From assembly GCA_002337085.1 (NCBI GenBank), contig DDFH01000004.1, positions 1 to 64,000 of the forward strand: 64,000 nucleotides of DNA, written 5' to 3'. The DNA is from Hyphomonadaceae bacterium UBA1933. GTDB lineage: Bacteria > Pseudomonadota > Alphaproteobacteria > Caulobacterales > Aquidulcibacteraceae. This document shows, in pieces, positions 8,945 through 17,562 of the stretch (within the stretch, counting starts at the first letter, position 1; the number at the start of each line of letters is the position of its first letter). The notes under the pieces are model-generated. The model searched no databases. It worked only from the letters and a program-made list of their open reading frames with translations, and had not been told where the DNA came from. A program made the position numbers and the translations under genes.

Positions 8945-9721
8945 ATGGATACCAAAGTGAAACCCTTCAAATCCACAAAGTTTGATACAATCCCGAATAT
9001 CGCGCATGGCTTTTATGGCCGTGAAGGTGGCGTTTCCGATGGCATTTATGCGGGGCTTAATTGTGGATTTGGCTCTAATGACAGTATTGAGAATGTCGCA
9101 AAAAACCGTGAATTGGTTGCCAAAAACCTTTCTGGTCACGCATTGAAATTGAATAACCCCTATCAAATTCATTCTGATGTTTGTGTATATATCGATAAGG
9201 ATTTACCTGAAAATACACCGCGTGCCGATGCAATTGTAACCGACAAAAAGAATGTAATAATTGCTATTCTTACTGCCGACTGTACGCCGATTTTATTTTG
9301 TGATTCTCAAAATGGTGTAATTGGTGCGGCCCATGCGGGCTGGAAAGGTGCGATTGGTGGCATTATTCAGGCAACCATCAAGCAAATGGTTGCACATGGC
9401 GCAAATATTGAAAATATCACATGCGCAATTGGCCCCTGTATTGAGCAAAAATCATATGAAGTTGGCGAAGAATTTTTTGATGAATTTGTCAAACAATCCC
9501 CAGAAAATTCGCAGTTTTTTAAATCTGGCAAGCCACAAAAATATCATTTTGATTTAAAAGGTTATTGCGCGTCAATAATTGCCGGTGCGGGAATTAAAAA
9601 CATTGATATATTGCCAAACGATACGTGCGCCGAAGAAAGTGCATTCTTTTCAAACCGCCGCCGCAATCATTTGGGTGAACCCGATTATGGGCGCAATGTA
9701 TCGGTAATTATGCTTAAATAG
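8945..9721 (+). CDS. pgeF: Peptidoglycan editing factor PgeF (laccase-domain family)
   Basis: A 258-residue protein of the YfiH/DUF152 (Cu-oxidase_4) family. Members have been assigned purine nucleoside or laccase-like activity and are linked to correct peptidoglycan stem-peptide composition. The metal-ligand motifs are visible: NCGFGSND near residue 40, QIHSDV, TADCTPILF, AAHAGWKG and IGPCIEQ. It begins one base after the preceding methyltransferase stop, so it is the third gene of the lgt operon. Confidence 0.88.
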   Translation: MDTKVKPFKSTKFDTIPNIAHGFYGREGGVSDGIYAGLNCGFGSNDSIENVAKNRELVAKNLSGHALKLNNPYQIHSDVCVYIDKDLPENTPRADAIVTDKKNVIIAILTADCTPILFCDSQNGVIGAAHAGWKGAIGGIIQATIKQMVAHGANIENITCAIGPCIEQKSYEVGEEFFDEFVKQSPENSQFFKSGKPQKYHFDLKGYCASIIAGAGIKNIDILPNDTCAEESAFFSNRRRNHLGEPDYGRNVSVIMLK

Positions 9722-9772
9722 TTTTATAAAAACCCACTTGTCAAAAAACACTTTTCGTTTTAAGAACAAAGT

Positions 9773-10438
9773 ATGAACAAAGATTTTTTAAAACTATCCC
9801 CCGAAATGGCTGATTTGCATAAACGTTTTGGTGATTGTCCAATCCCGAATGAACGCGGTTATTCGATTTATGAATCACTTTTCCGCGCCATTGTTTTCCA
9901 ACAGCTTTCTGGAAAGGCTGCAAGCACAATATTGGGGCGGGTTTTAAAGCTGTTTGATTTAGAAATTTTGGGCGATATTGTCACATTCCCAAGCCCGCAA
10001 GCTGTTTTGCTTATGGATGAGGATGCATTACGCGGGGCAGGCTTATCATGGAATAAAATTCGCGCCATAAAAGATTTATCGCAAAAGAAAATTGAGGGCA
10101 TTGTCCCTGATAATGATGTGGCACACACCCTTACCGATGATGAATTGGTCGAACGCCTTATAAGTGTACGCGGAATCGGGCGTTGGACGGTTGAGATGTG
10201 CCTTATTTTTACATTGGGGCGCGAAGATGTTTGGCCCGCCGATGATTTGGGCGTGCGCAAAGGCTTTGCCCATGTTTATGGCCACAAGGAAATGCCAACC
10301 CCCAAAGAAATTATGGGCATGGCAGACCATCTTAAACCCTTTCGCTCTTATGCCGCCTGGTATTGTTGGCGGGTTTGCGATGAACTAAAGCCACAAAAGC
10401 CAACCAAAGGCCCGCCAAAGGCAAAAGGTGAGAAATAA
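9773..10438 (+). CDS. DNA-3-methyladenine glycosylase II-type (AlkA family)
   Basis: A 221-residue HhH-GPD base-excision glycosylase that removes alkylated bases from DNA. The helix-hairpin-helix motif is RGIGRWTVEM around residues 130-140, followed by the Gly/Pro-rich loop and the catalytic Asp region PADDLGVRKG. It lacks the N-terminal extension of E. coli AlkA and matches the shorter subfamily. It follows pgeF after 51 bases and is closed by a terminator shared with the convergent gene. Confidence 0.88.
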   Translation: MNKDFLKLSPEMADLHKRFGDCPIPNERGYSIYESLFRAIVFQQLSGKAASTILGRVLKLFDLEILGDIVTFPSPQAVLLMDEDALRGAGLSWNKIRAIKDLSQKKIEGIVPDNDVAHTLTDDELVERLISVRGIGRWTVEMCLIFTLGREDVWPADDLGVRKGFAHVYGHKEMPTPKEIMGMADHLKPFRSYAAWYCWRVCDELKPQKPTKGPPKAKGEK

Positions 10439-10440
10439 AA

Positions 10441-10466
10441 AAGACCCCTGCTTTGCAACAGGGGCA
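10441..10466. terminator. Bidirectional terminator between AlkA-type and small secreted genes
   Basis: CCCCTG (10445-10450) pairs with CAGGGG (10459-10464). On the minus strand the stem is followed by TCTTTTTT, the better U-tract; on the plus strand by CATTTT. It lies between two convergent genes. Confidence 0.75.
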
Positions 10467-10498
10467 TTTTGCTATTTAAGAGGTTTCAAAAACTAATA

Positions 10499-10843
10499 TT
10501 ATTTACAAGCTGTTTTATTTTTATTTCCGGCTTTTGAACAATCATATGTGATTTTCTTGCCAGTGGTTGTCATTGTTGTAACCATATTTCCAGACTTGCT
10601 TGCCATCATGGTCTTTGAAAGTGCGGCGGTCTTTACAGCTTTTGTTTGCGGTTTAGCTGCACTTACTGCCGCAGGTTTGGCAACCAATGGCTTGGTAACA
10701 TTGGCCTTCATTTTTGCATTAGTATTGGTTTTTACAGTATTGGTTGCGGCAGTTGTTGGCGAAGTTGTTGCTGCTAAAGCAGAACTTGCAATAAATAAAA
10801 TTGCCACAGATGCAGACAAAACAGATTTATTTACATTTTTCAT
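10499..10843 (-). CDS. Small secreted Ala/Thr/Lys-rich protein, unknown function
   Basis: A 114-residue protein with a clear Sec signal peptide (about 1-24, ending SALAA). A low-complexity Ala, Thr, Lys and Met-rich mature region follows, and the tail holds two cysteines 13 residues apart (C99 and C113 by my count), able to form one disulfide. I do not recognise the family. The real-gene evidence is the signal peptide, the matching terminator on its strand, and biased but coherent composition. It is expected to be periplasmic or secreted. Confidence 0.65.
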   Translation of the reverse strand: MKNVNKSVLSASVAILFIASSALAATTSPTTAATNTVKTNTNAKMKANVTKPLVAKPAAVSAAKPQTKAVKTAALSKTMMASKSGNMVTTMTTTGKKITYDCSKAGNKNKTACK

Positions 10844-10937
10844 ACTAGCTACTTTCTATAAAAATAGCCCCCGCATGAATTAGTATTCCAATATTTAATT
10901 TTTACAAATAAATTATAATTTATCTTTTGCTATAAAA

Positions 10938-12719
10938 CTACATCCGTTCAGGAACATTAATTCCCAATAATTCCAAACCTTTTTCAAGTTGCTTTAATGT
11001 TGCAACCGCAAGTGCCAAGCGACTTGCCATAACTTCTGCACTATCAGCCCCCAAAATTGGGCAATTGGCATAGAATGATGAAAATGCACCCGCCAAGGCA
11101 TAGACATGATCTGCCAAAATATGCGGTGCACGTTTTTCATACGCCCCCAAAAGCGCGTTTTCAAAACCATCAAGCGTAAAAACAAGTGCGCGTTCTTGTG
11201 GCTCATTAATTTGGATTTTGCCAGGTTTTAGACCTTTTTCATCAGCCTTGCGCAAAATTGCTTTGATGCGCACACAGGCATAAAGCAAATAAGGGCCAGT
11301 TTTGCCTTCAAAGGATAAGAATTTATCCAAATCAAAGACGTAAGAAGTGCCACGGAAATTTTGCAAATCGGCAAATTTCAATGCCGCCATACCAACATAA
11401 TCGACAATTTGCGTGCGTTCATCTGCTGGCAAATCAGCAGCAACCCCTGCCTCATTAAGTTTTGCAGCCGCTTTTTCACGCACCATTTGAATCAAATCAT
11501 GAAGCTTTAAAACGCCGCCTTCACGGGTTTTAAATGGCTTGCCATCTTTGCCATTCATTGTGCCAAAACCGATATGTTCCAGTTGATCACGGCGCAAATA
11601 TCCCGCCTTGTCAGAGGCGCGGAAAACAGATTCAAAATGTTCAGATTGCCTTTGGTCAACACAATATAGAACCAATTCGGCATTAAATTTTCGCTTGCGA
11701 TCAAGGATGGTTGCCAAATCGGTTGTGCCATACATTGCCGATCCTTCAGAGCTTACGACCAATAAAGGTGGCACATTCGGACGCTCACCACCATCACGAG
11801 CGGGAACCATTTTATCATGCACAAAAATAACACGTGCGCCCTGATCCTCAACCAACAATCCCTTTTGTTCAAGGTCTTTAATCATATCAGGGATTAATGG
11901 GTCGGCATCAGATTCGCCAAGCCATAAATCAAACTCAACGCCCAATGCAGCAAATTCACGCTTTAACGCCTCACGCGATACATTCACAAAATGTTGCCAA
12001 AGTGCGCGATACCCTGCACGACCAGACTGTAACTCCGCTGTCGCGCGGCGGGCAAGATTACGATAATCTTCATCAGTTTTGGCACGTGCCGCAGCAGATG
12101 GATAAATACGTTCCAAATCCGCAAGTGTAACCGGACTTTGGGTTGGATATTCACCAACATAATTTTCGTCAAAATAAGGTAAATTAGGCATTTCTTCGGA
12201 AATAGTTGAAATCAACAATCCCATTTGGAAGCCCCAGTCGCCAAAATGCGCATCGCCCAAAACGTCATCACCACGGAAACGGAAAAGGCGCTTTAAAGAA
12301 TCACCAATAATGGTGGCACGCAAATGCCCAACGTGCATTGACTTGGCGACATTTGGCCCCGCATAATCAACAATAACTTTACGAGGGTGTTCAACAATTT
12401 CCGCACCAGCCCGTTCATCGGCAAGTATTTCAGCAGCACGAACGCAAAGCACATCATCTGTTAGGAAAATATTCAGAAAGCCAGGGCCCGCAATTTCAAC
12501 CTTGCTAATAATTTCATTACCCGCGACAAGTGCCGCAATCTCTGTCGCAATTTCACGCGGGTTCTTACCCAGCTTTTTTGCGCCCGCCATTGCACCATTA
12601 CATTGAAAATCACCAAATTCAGGCTTTGTTGCAGGTACAACCTGCCCCAATTCTGGCGGCAGGCCCGCAGTTTCAAATGCCTGTGATAAAATCGCGCTAA
12701 GTTGTTTTGTGAGATTCAT
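10938..12719 (-). CDS. argS: Arginyl-tRNA synthetase
   Basis: A 593-residue class I aminoacyl-tRNA synthetase charging tRNA-Arg. The HIGH signature appears as HVGH in AKSMHVGHLRATI near residue 130, and the KMSKS position is KTREG, a common ArgS variant. The C-terminal anticodon-binding DALR domain is visible as a helical region ending in LEKGLELLGI. Length is typical. It is probably transcribed alone: the next minus-strand gene upstream is the lipoprotein gene 76 bases away. Confidence 0.97.
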   Translation of the reverse strand: MNLTKQLSAILSQAFETAGLPPELGQVVPATKPEFGDFQCNGAMAGAKKLGKNPREIATEIAALVAGNEIISKVEIAGPGFLNIFLTDDVLCVRAAEILADERAGAEIVEHPRKVIVDYAGPNVAKSMHVGHLRATIIGDSLKRLFRFRGDDVLGDAHFGDWGFQMGLLISTISEEMPNLPYFDENYVGEYPTQSPVTLADLERIYPSAAARAKTDEDYRNLARRATAELQSGRAGYRALWQHFVNVSREALKREFAALGVEFDLWLGESDADPLIPDMIKDLEQKGLLVEDQGARVIFVHDKMVPARDGGERPNVPPLLVVSSEGSAMYGTTDLATILDRKRKFNAELVLYCVDQRQSEHFESVFRASDKAGYLRRDQLEHIGFGTMNGKDGKPFKTREGGVLKLHDLIQMVREKAAAKLNEAGVAADLPADERTQIVDYVGMAALKFADLQNFRGTSYVFDLDKFLSFEGKTGPYLLYACVRIKAILRKADEKGLKPGKIQINEPQERALVFTLDGFENALLGAYEKRAPHILADHVYALAGAFSSFYANCPILGADSAEVMASRLALAVATLKQLEKGLELLGINVPERM

Positions 12720-12795
12720 TGCTATTGACCCGTTGCATAGGATGAAACAGGCAAATAGCCAAAATAGGCATAAAAAGCAAATTTAAAGATGTTAT

Positions 12796-13494
12796 TTATT
12801 TCGCGCCGGAATTAATACGGAATCTTTTACCATCGCGGTTAAATTCAAGTTCTTTTGGCGTTAAGTCATAGCCAACAATAACTTCAAAATTCGTTCCAGA
12901 AATACCGGAATTAACACGTGGAATAGTAATTGAAACCGGCGGCATCAACAATCTTTGACGATCTTCGCCAGGTTTGAAATATACGCGGTTTGTAAATTCT
13001 TGCTTTGAAATTGGGGCGATATCAGTGCGGACAACACTAACCCAATATTTCACATCTTTATAATCACCGACCGCTTTTGGCCCTTTGCCAAGTGCCATAT
13101 CAACCTGAAGATCAATTGTAATAGGCTCATTACCATAATAGCGGCAGCTTGAGGTAATATTTTGGATTTCGCCAGTATAGCCAACATTTTCAAACTTTTC
13201 TGCACCATCAATTTCAACAAAACGTGATGCATCATACAATGTGCGAACAGCCGGACAAGGGCCAGCATTGGCTGTGCCAGAATCGCCATTTAATTTTTTG
13301 GAAAGGTTGGAAAAGAAGCCTTTTTTCTTAGGTGGTGCTTGTGTTGGATCAACCTTATCCACACCATCATTCGTCTGTGGCACAGGTGGCGGCGCACTTA
13401 TGTCTTCCGGTGGCATATCCGGTTTTGGTTTATGGGCGCACGATGCCAGTGCAATTGATGATACGGCAACAAATAATAAAGCAATTGAGCGCAT
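12796..13494 (-). CDS. Predicted lipoprotein, unknown function
   Basis: A 232-residue protein with a lipoprotein signal peptide: hydrophobic residues 4-17 and a lipobox LASC with Cys19. A Pro-rich linker (residues 23-60) follows, then a conserved-looking beta-rich domain to the C-terminus ending in FRINSGAK. Lgt, encoded in this window, would lipidate it. I recognise no enzymatic motif. It lies just upstream of argS on the same strand with 76 bases between them, so the two could be cotranscribed. Confidence 0.75.
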   Translation of the reverse strand: MRSIALLFVAVSSIALASCAHKPKPDMPPEDISAPPPVPQTNDGVDKVDPTQAPPKKKGFFSNLSKKLNGDSGTANAGPCPAVRTLYDASRFVEIDGAEKFENVGYTGEIQNITSSCRYYGNEPITIDLQVDMALGKGPKAVGDYKDVKYWVSVVRTDIAPISKQEFTNRVYFKPGEDRQRLLMPPVSITIPRVNSGISGTNFEVIVGYDLTPKELEFNRDGKRFRINSGAK

Positions 13495-13633
13495 TTAACT
13501 TCCAATTCAATCCGCAATACGGCATTATGCTTCTAATGCTCGAAATTTTAGAAATATAGTCTATTAAGCAGAAAAACCAATAACGTGAACCAATGCAATG
13601 AGCAAGTGCGGCTTGCAACGGGGAGATTAAATC

Positions 13634-14578
13634 TTGGCAAGAAATGCTCTTGAAATACTTTTGGCGTCACCTCGTGGCTTTTGCGCGGGGGTTGACCGCG
13701 CAATTCAGATTGTAGAACAATCCATTGAAAAATGGGGCGCACCGATTTATGTCCGCCATGAAATCGTACATAACAAGCATGTTGTCAAAAGACTGTCTGA
13801 TTTGGGTGCGATTTTTGTTGAAGAGCTTGATGAATGCCCCGATGATCGCCCTGTAATTTTTTCGGCGCATGGGGTTCCCAAATCTGTTCCCAAAGAGGCG
13901 GCAAAACGTAATATGATTTATGTTGATGCCACCTGCCCCCTTGTTTCCAAGGTTCATGTCGGAGCCGAGCGTCATTATTCCGAGGGGCGTGAGATTATTC
14001 TTATTGGTCACGAAGGTCACCCAGAAGTTATTGGCACAATGGGGCAATTGCCAGATGGCGTTATATCACTGGTACAAGACGCCGAAGATGCCCGCAATTT
14101 CATGCCCAAATCTGATAAAGGTCTGGCCTATGTAACACAAACCACGCTTTCGGTCGATGATACTGTTGAAATTGTATCAATCCTTGAAAATAGATTTCCA
14201 GACATTGCCAAACCACATAAAGAAGATATTTGTTACGCCACCACCAACCGCCAAGAAGCCGTAAAAACCCTTAGCCAACAGGCGGATTTGCTTTTGGTAA
14301 TTGGTTCAAAAACCTCATCAAATTCACTGCGCCTTAAAGAAGTTGGTTTGCGCGAAGGTATAAAGGCCGCACATTTAATTGATGATTATAGCAATATTGA
14401 TTGGAATTGGTTTGCTGGGGTTAAAACCCTTGCCTTAACAGCAGGTGCAAGCGCACCAGAAGATTTGGTCAAAGGCGTTATCGATGCGTGCAAAGAAAAA
14501 TTCACTGTCACCCTTACCGAAGTAAATATCCGCAAAGAAGATGTCGTTTTCAAATTGCCCCGCGCGCTTGAGCAATAA
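13634..14578 (+). CDS. ispH: 4-hydroxy-3-methylbut-2-enyl diphosphate reductase, TTG start
   Basis: A 314-residue iron-sulfur enzyme, the last step of the MEP isoprenoid pathway, making IPP and DMAPP. The three cluster-ligand cysteines are visible: Cys17 in RGFCAGVDRAI, Cys101 in VDATCPLVSKVH and Cys200 in ICYATTNRQEAV. The start is TTG at 13634. No in-frame ATG or GTG lies before it (TAA occurs two codons upstream), and GGGGAG sits nine bases ahead. Alphaproteobacterial IspH N-termini begin at the same point. Transcribed divergently from the lipoprotein gene. Confidence 0.96.
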   Translation: MARNALEILLASPRGFCAGVDRAIQIVEQSIEKWGAPIYVRHEIVHNKHVVKRLSDLGAIFVEELDECPDDRPVIFSAHGVPKSVPKEAAKRNMIYVDATCPLVSKVHVGAERHYSEGREIILIGHEGHPEVIGTMGQLPDGVISLVQDAEDARNFMPKSDKGLAYVTQTTLSVDDTVEIVSILENRFPDIAKPHKEDICYATTNRQEAVKTLSQQADLLLVIGSKTSSNSLRLKEVGLREGIKAAHLIDDYSNIDWNWFAGVKTLALTAGASAPEDLVKGVIDACKEKFTVTLTEVNIRKEDVVFKLPRALEQ

Positions 14579-14643
14579 TTTTATTAAAAATTAGTCTTTA
14601 TTAACTATGAAATACAAATAACTAAACCGCAATAAATTATAAT

Positions 14644-15339
14644 ATGAAAAAAATACTTTCTGCTCTCTTTATTATTGGCTTTTCGTCATTACCCCTTGTG
14701 GCAATGGCGCAACCACTGCTTAGTGGGATAGGAAAAGAAGCGGTTGAACGTAATCGGAATCGACTTGATTTTTATCTGGAAGACCAAGGGGGTGGTCTTG
14801 GGCGCCCTGTATTTTTGCGAAGTTTTATTGATTCTGAGAAGTTAGAGCTTTGGCAAATTGGCAAAAACGGCAAATATAAACATATACGCACCTATAAATT
14901 ATGCAATGATGCCAATAATTTAAAAATTCGCCCCTCAACCGGCGTCTATAATATCAATACCACAAATTTTACCACTTATTTGCCAAATGGTCCGGTATTA
15001 TTAACCAATTATCCCAACGCTTTTGATCGGAATAATAAACCCATAAAAGCCTCGCTTAATATTGCCCCATCTTGCCGCACAACTTTTGGGCTTGGTCTTA
15101 CCGATACCGAAATGGGGGAATTATTTACAATCCTCTATTTTTCTGTGAAAAATGGGCAAAATAATATTCAGCTTCATGTCTTTCCATTTGAAATGAACTG
15201 GATTGCAATGGTTGGTGCAAAATTTGATAAAAATTACAAAAAATACCAACAGCTCGCCCCAATTTATAATTATTTTGAGGGACACAAAACAATTCCCAAA
15301 GTATCAATTACCAAAAATGGCTATAAAATTATAAAATAG
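14644..15339 (+). CDS. YafK-like L,D-transpeptidase homologue lacking catalytic residues
   Basis: A 231-residue exported protein (signal peptide about 1-22, AMAQP cleavage). The mature part follows the YafK/YkuD L,D-transpeptidase pattern: RPVFLRSFIDSEKLELW, a TGVYNI segment, the YPNAFDR motif and a late LHVFPFEM. In active members the catalytic segment reads roughly HG-x-C-xxxGC-x-AMTD. Here it reads APSCRTTFGLGLTD (about residues 143-156), so the His is Ala and the nucleophilic Cys is Gly, while the flanking TD and one upstream Cys remain. It is therefore probably a pseudoenzyme of the cell wall or periplasm. Alignment was by eye. Confidence 0.6.
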   Translation: MKKILSALFIIGFSSLPLVAMAQPLLSGIGKEAVERNRNRLDFYLEDQGGGLGRPVFLRSFIDSEKLELWQIGKNGKYKHIRTYKLCNDANNLKIRPSTGVYNINTTNFTTYLPNGPVLLTNYPNAFDRNNKPIKASLNIAPSCRTTFGLGLTDTEMGELFTILYFSVKNGQNNIQLHVFPFEMNWIAMVGAKFDKNYKKYQQLAPIYNYFEGHKTIPKVSITKNGYKIIK

Positions 15340-15350
15340 GCAAAATAAAA

Positions 15351-15368
15351 GGGCTGTAAAAACAGCCC
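15351..15368. terminator. Bidirectional terminator between two convergent genes
   Basis: GGGCTGT and ACAGCCC form a 7-bp stem around an AAAA loop. On the minus strand it is followed by TTTTATTTTG and serves the cold-shock-domain gene; on the plus strand by CTTATTTT. Confidence 0.85.
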
Positions 15369-15374
15369 CTTATT

Positions 15375-16040
15375 TTAATCAAGTAATTTGATATTTATTG
15401 CCTTTGGCCCTTTGCCAAATTTATCCGGTAGCAATTGGAAACTTACCTTTTGATTTGGTTCAAGCTTCTCAATACCTGCGCGTTGTAGTGCAGAAATGTG
15501 GATAAACACATCTTCGCCACCGCCATTTGGTGAAACAAAGCCAAAGCCGCGTTCACCATTATAAAATTTAACAACACCCTCGATAATCGGTAAATCTTCA
15601 CGTGGGGCATCATTTCTTGGCGGACGATCGCCAAAATCGCGGCGCGGCGGTCTATCACCGAAGTCGCGGCGTGGTGGACGATCACCAAAATCCTGACGTG
15701 GTGGTCTGTCACCAAAATCACGACGTGGCGGACGATCACCAAAGTCGCGGCGTGGCGGACGATCGCCAGAATCTGTACGAGGTGGTCTATCACCAAAGTC
15801 ACGACGCTGAGGTCTATCACCGAAATCTGTACGAGGTGGCCTGTCACCAAAACTTCTGTCGCCGAAATCACGACGTGGCGGCCTGTCACCAAAACTCTTG
15901 TCACCAAAATCTCTTTTTGGGCTTTCAAAACCTTGACTGAAACTCACTTCAGGAAACTCATCACGCTTGCCGCGTTCATGGGTCTTTTTTTTCTTTTTAG
16001 ATGAACGAAAATCGTCATCATCTTCGTCGTCGAAACGCAT
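15375..16040 (-). CDS. Cold-shock-domain protein with Arg-rich nonapeptide repeats
   Basis: A 221-residue predicted RNA/DNA-binding protein. Residues 1-30 are acidic then Lys-rich. Residues 50-144 hold ten copies of a nine-residue unit, consensus FGDRPPRRD, with a five-residue partial between the first two. Residues 153-220 form a cold-shock domain with RNP1-like GFGFV (165-169) and RNP2-like VFIHI (178-182). The repeats are expected to be disordered and, like RG-rich tails, to bind nucleic acid; that is inference. Ordinary Csp proteins are about 70 residues, so this is a fusion of a Csp with a long N-terminal tail. Confidence 0.85.
   Translation of the reverse strand: MRFDDEDDDDFRSSKKKKKTHERGKRDEFPEVSFSQGFESPKRDFGDKSFGDRPPRRDFGDRSFGDRPPRTDFGDRPQRRDFGDRPPRTDSGDRPPRRDFGDRPPRRDFGDRPPRQDFGDRPPRRDFGDRPPRRDFGDRPPRNDAPREDLPIIEGVVKFYNGERGFGFVSPNGGGEDVFIHISALQRAGIEKLEPNQKVSFQLLPDKFGKGPKAINIKLLD
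15609..15893 (-). repeat. Coding 27-bp tandem repeat (ten units)
   Basis: Ten in-frame 27-bp units encode the FGDRPPRRD-type nonapeptides of the cold-shock-domain protein. Units vary at residues 1, 6, 7 and 8 (F/S, P/Q, R, R/T/Q/N) and a 15-bp partial unit follows the first. All units keep the frame, so it is a coding minisatellite and not a CRISPR array. Confidence 0.9.
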
Positions 16041-16200
16041 TAACTACCTCTAAAGCCGCTCATAAGCGGGTATTTACTCCAAAAAAGTCTGTGTGGTGGT
16101 CAAAGCCAAAAAATTTCACCTATCCCTTAACTGTTCGACGACCTTACAGACAAGTACTTATTACAAACAAATCATGCAAAAGCAACTGTCTAAACAGTTT

Positions 16201-17052
16201 TTACAAGGTTTTTAGTTCAAAATTTGTATATTCATCAAATTTTAGTGCCTTTTTAAGAGTTAAAAGCGCCGGTTTAATCATCTGCTCTATGTTAAAAGGC
16301 GGGTTAATTATACTTAACCCCATTTTTGTAAGACCAGATTTACCTTTTGAATCACGAAGCGTAAAATCAATATAAAGCACGTCTTTTTCAAATTCACGCA
16401 ATTTATTTAAATAATGCCCAACTTGCTTTTCATCTTTTATCGCAAGCCATACAGCAAATACGCCACCCGAAAATCTTTTCAATCCTTCGGCAAGACCATC
16501 GATAATAAGGTCATATTCATCGGTTTTTTCAAATGGTGGATCAATGAATATCAAGCCCCGTTTTTCGGCAGGAGGCAATTTAGATTTCAAAGTTTGATAA
16601 CCATCACTATTTTCAAATTGCCACTTACGGCACCTACAACCACGGCGAAATTCAATAATATTTTGTTTTAGCGTTGGAAAGTCTTCGGGGTGAAGCTCAT
16701 TAAAAATCGCCCTATCTTGTTCACGCAGCGTTTTTGCAATTATGAAGGGTGAACCTGGATAATATCTTTGGTTATTATCACTTATTTGTTCCAAAAGTGT
16801 AAGAAAATCGCTTGTTAATTCATCAATCTGATTATTCTTGGCATAATCCCATAGCTTAACAATCCCATCAAGATATTCAGGGCTGCGTCCCGCAAAGGTC
16901 GAATGTAAATCATAAACCCCGATACCAGAGAAACAATCAAGCGCAAGAAAACCCTTATCCTTACGCTGCATAGATTTTATTAATGCCAATAGCACAATAT
17001 GTTTTACCACATCTGCAAAATTTGCGGCGTGATACGCGTGGCGATAATTCAT
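16201..17052 (-). CDS. rlmJ: 23S rRNA (adenine(2030)-N6)-methyltransferase
   Basis: A 283-residue SAM-dependent methyltransferase matching RlmJ, which methylates A2030 of 23S rRNA. The N-terminal MNYRHAYHAANFADVVKH is the family hallmark, and the catalytic motif IV is DPPFE near residue 173. The start overlaps the stop of the upstream membrane-protein gene as ATGA, so the two are translationally coupled. No strong terminator is visible in the 160-base gap after it; a small CCGCT/AGCGG hairpin lies near 16057. Confidence 0.93.
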   Translation of the reverse strand: MNYRHAYHAANFADVVKHIVLLALIKSMQRKDKGFLALDCFSGIGVYDLHSTFAGRSPEYLDGIVKLWDYAKNNQIDELTSDFLTLLEQISDNNQRYYPGSPFIIAKTLREQDRAIFNELHPEDFPTLKQNIIEFRRGCRCRKWQFENSDGYQTLKSKLPPAEKRGLIFIDPPFEKTDEYDLIIDGLAEGLKRFSGGVFAVWLAIKDEKQVGHYLNKLREFEKDVLYIDFTLRDSKGKSGLTKMGLSIINPPFNIEQMIKPALLTLKKALKFDEYTNFELKTL

Positions 17053-17516
17053 TTATTTGTGCCTTTTGACTTTTTTGCTTTTAAAATTACGTAGCTACCA
17101 CTAATCATAATCAATATTCCAATTATAATTGTTGGCGTACGGTTGGGGTAATCACCCAAAAGGCGCGCTTTAAACGGCTCACCTAAATGCCAAGCGACCT
17201 TGCCATTTTTCGGGATTTTTGATTTTTCATCGTAAATGCTTTTGCCACTTACCTTGAATGTGCCGTCACTTGATGTAAATTTATAGACACCAACCAAGCG
17301 CTTTGGGCCAGAATTTTTATATTGTTGGGTTTGGATAAGGGTTGCATTGGCACTATCACCATTTAGCTGCCACATTAAATCGCGGATTGGGTCGAATGCG
17401 GCGGCGATAAAAACCGCAAGCCCAATTAAAAATAACGCAACCCCTTGCTCGATGCGCGATTCCGGCATCGGGAATTTATTTCTTAGACCAGTTGATATTT
17501 TTATTTGCGAATACAT
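17049..17516 (-). CDS. DUF3592-like membrane protein
   Basis: A 155-residue protein with two membrane segments, about residues 25-45 and 128-147, enclosing a domain of about 80 residues predicted to be extracytoplasmic. This layout resembles the DUF3592 family of two-TM proteins of unknown function. It precedes rlmJ with a four-base overlap, which suggests only co-expression. An internal ATG (MPESRIEQG) could be an alternative start; neither has a clear ribosome-binding site. Confidence 0.6.
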   Translation of the reverse strand: MYSQIKISTGLRNKFPMPESRIEQGVALFLIGLAVFIAAAFDPIRDLMWQLNGDSANATLIQTQQYKNSGPKRLVGVYKFTSSDGTFKVSGKSIYDEKSKIPKNGKVAWHLGEPFKARLLGDYPNRTPTIIIGILIMISGSYVILKAKKSKGTNK

Positions 17517-17562
17517 AAGATGCTAATTAATCTGTTCAACGCAATAAGTGAAGTGGTTTGAC

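Noticed and set aside
10548..10883. A hydrophobic plus-strand frame opposite the small secreted protein gene
   Set aside because: Ala/Thr-rich coding sequence read backwards gives hydrophobic codons; the minus-strand gene has a signal peptide and terminator, this one has neither.
15609..15893. Regular short repeats that could suggest a CRISPR array
   Set aside because: The 27-bp units are directly adjacent, without spacers, keep one reading frame and encode a plausible protein tail.
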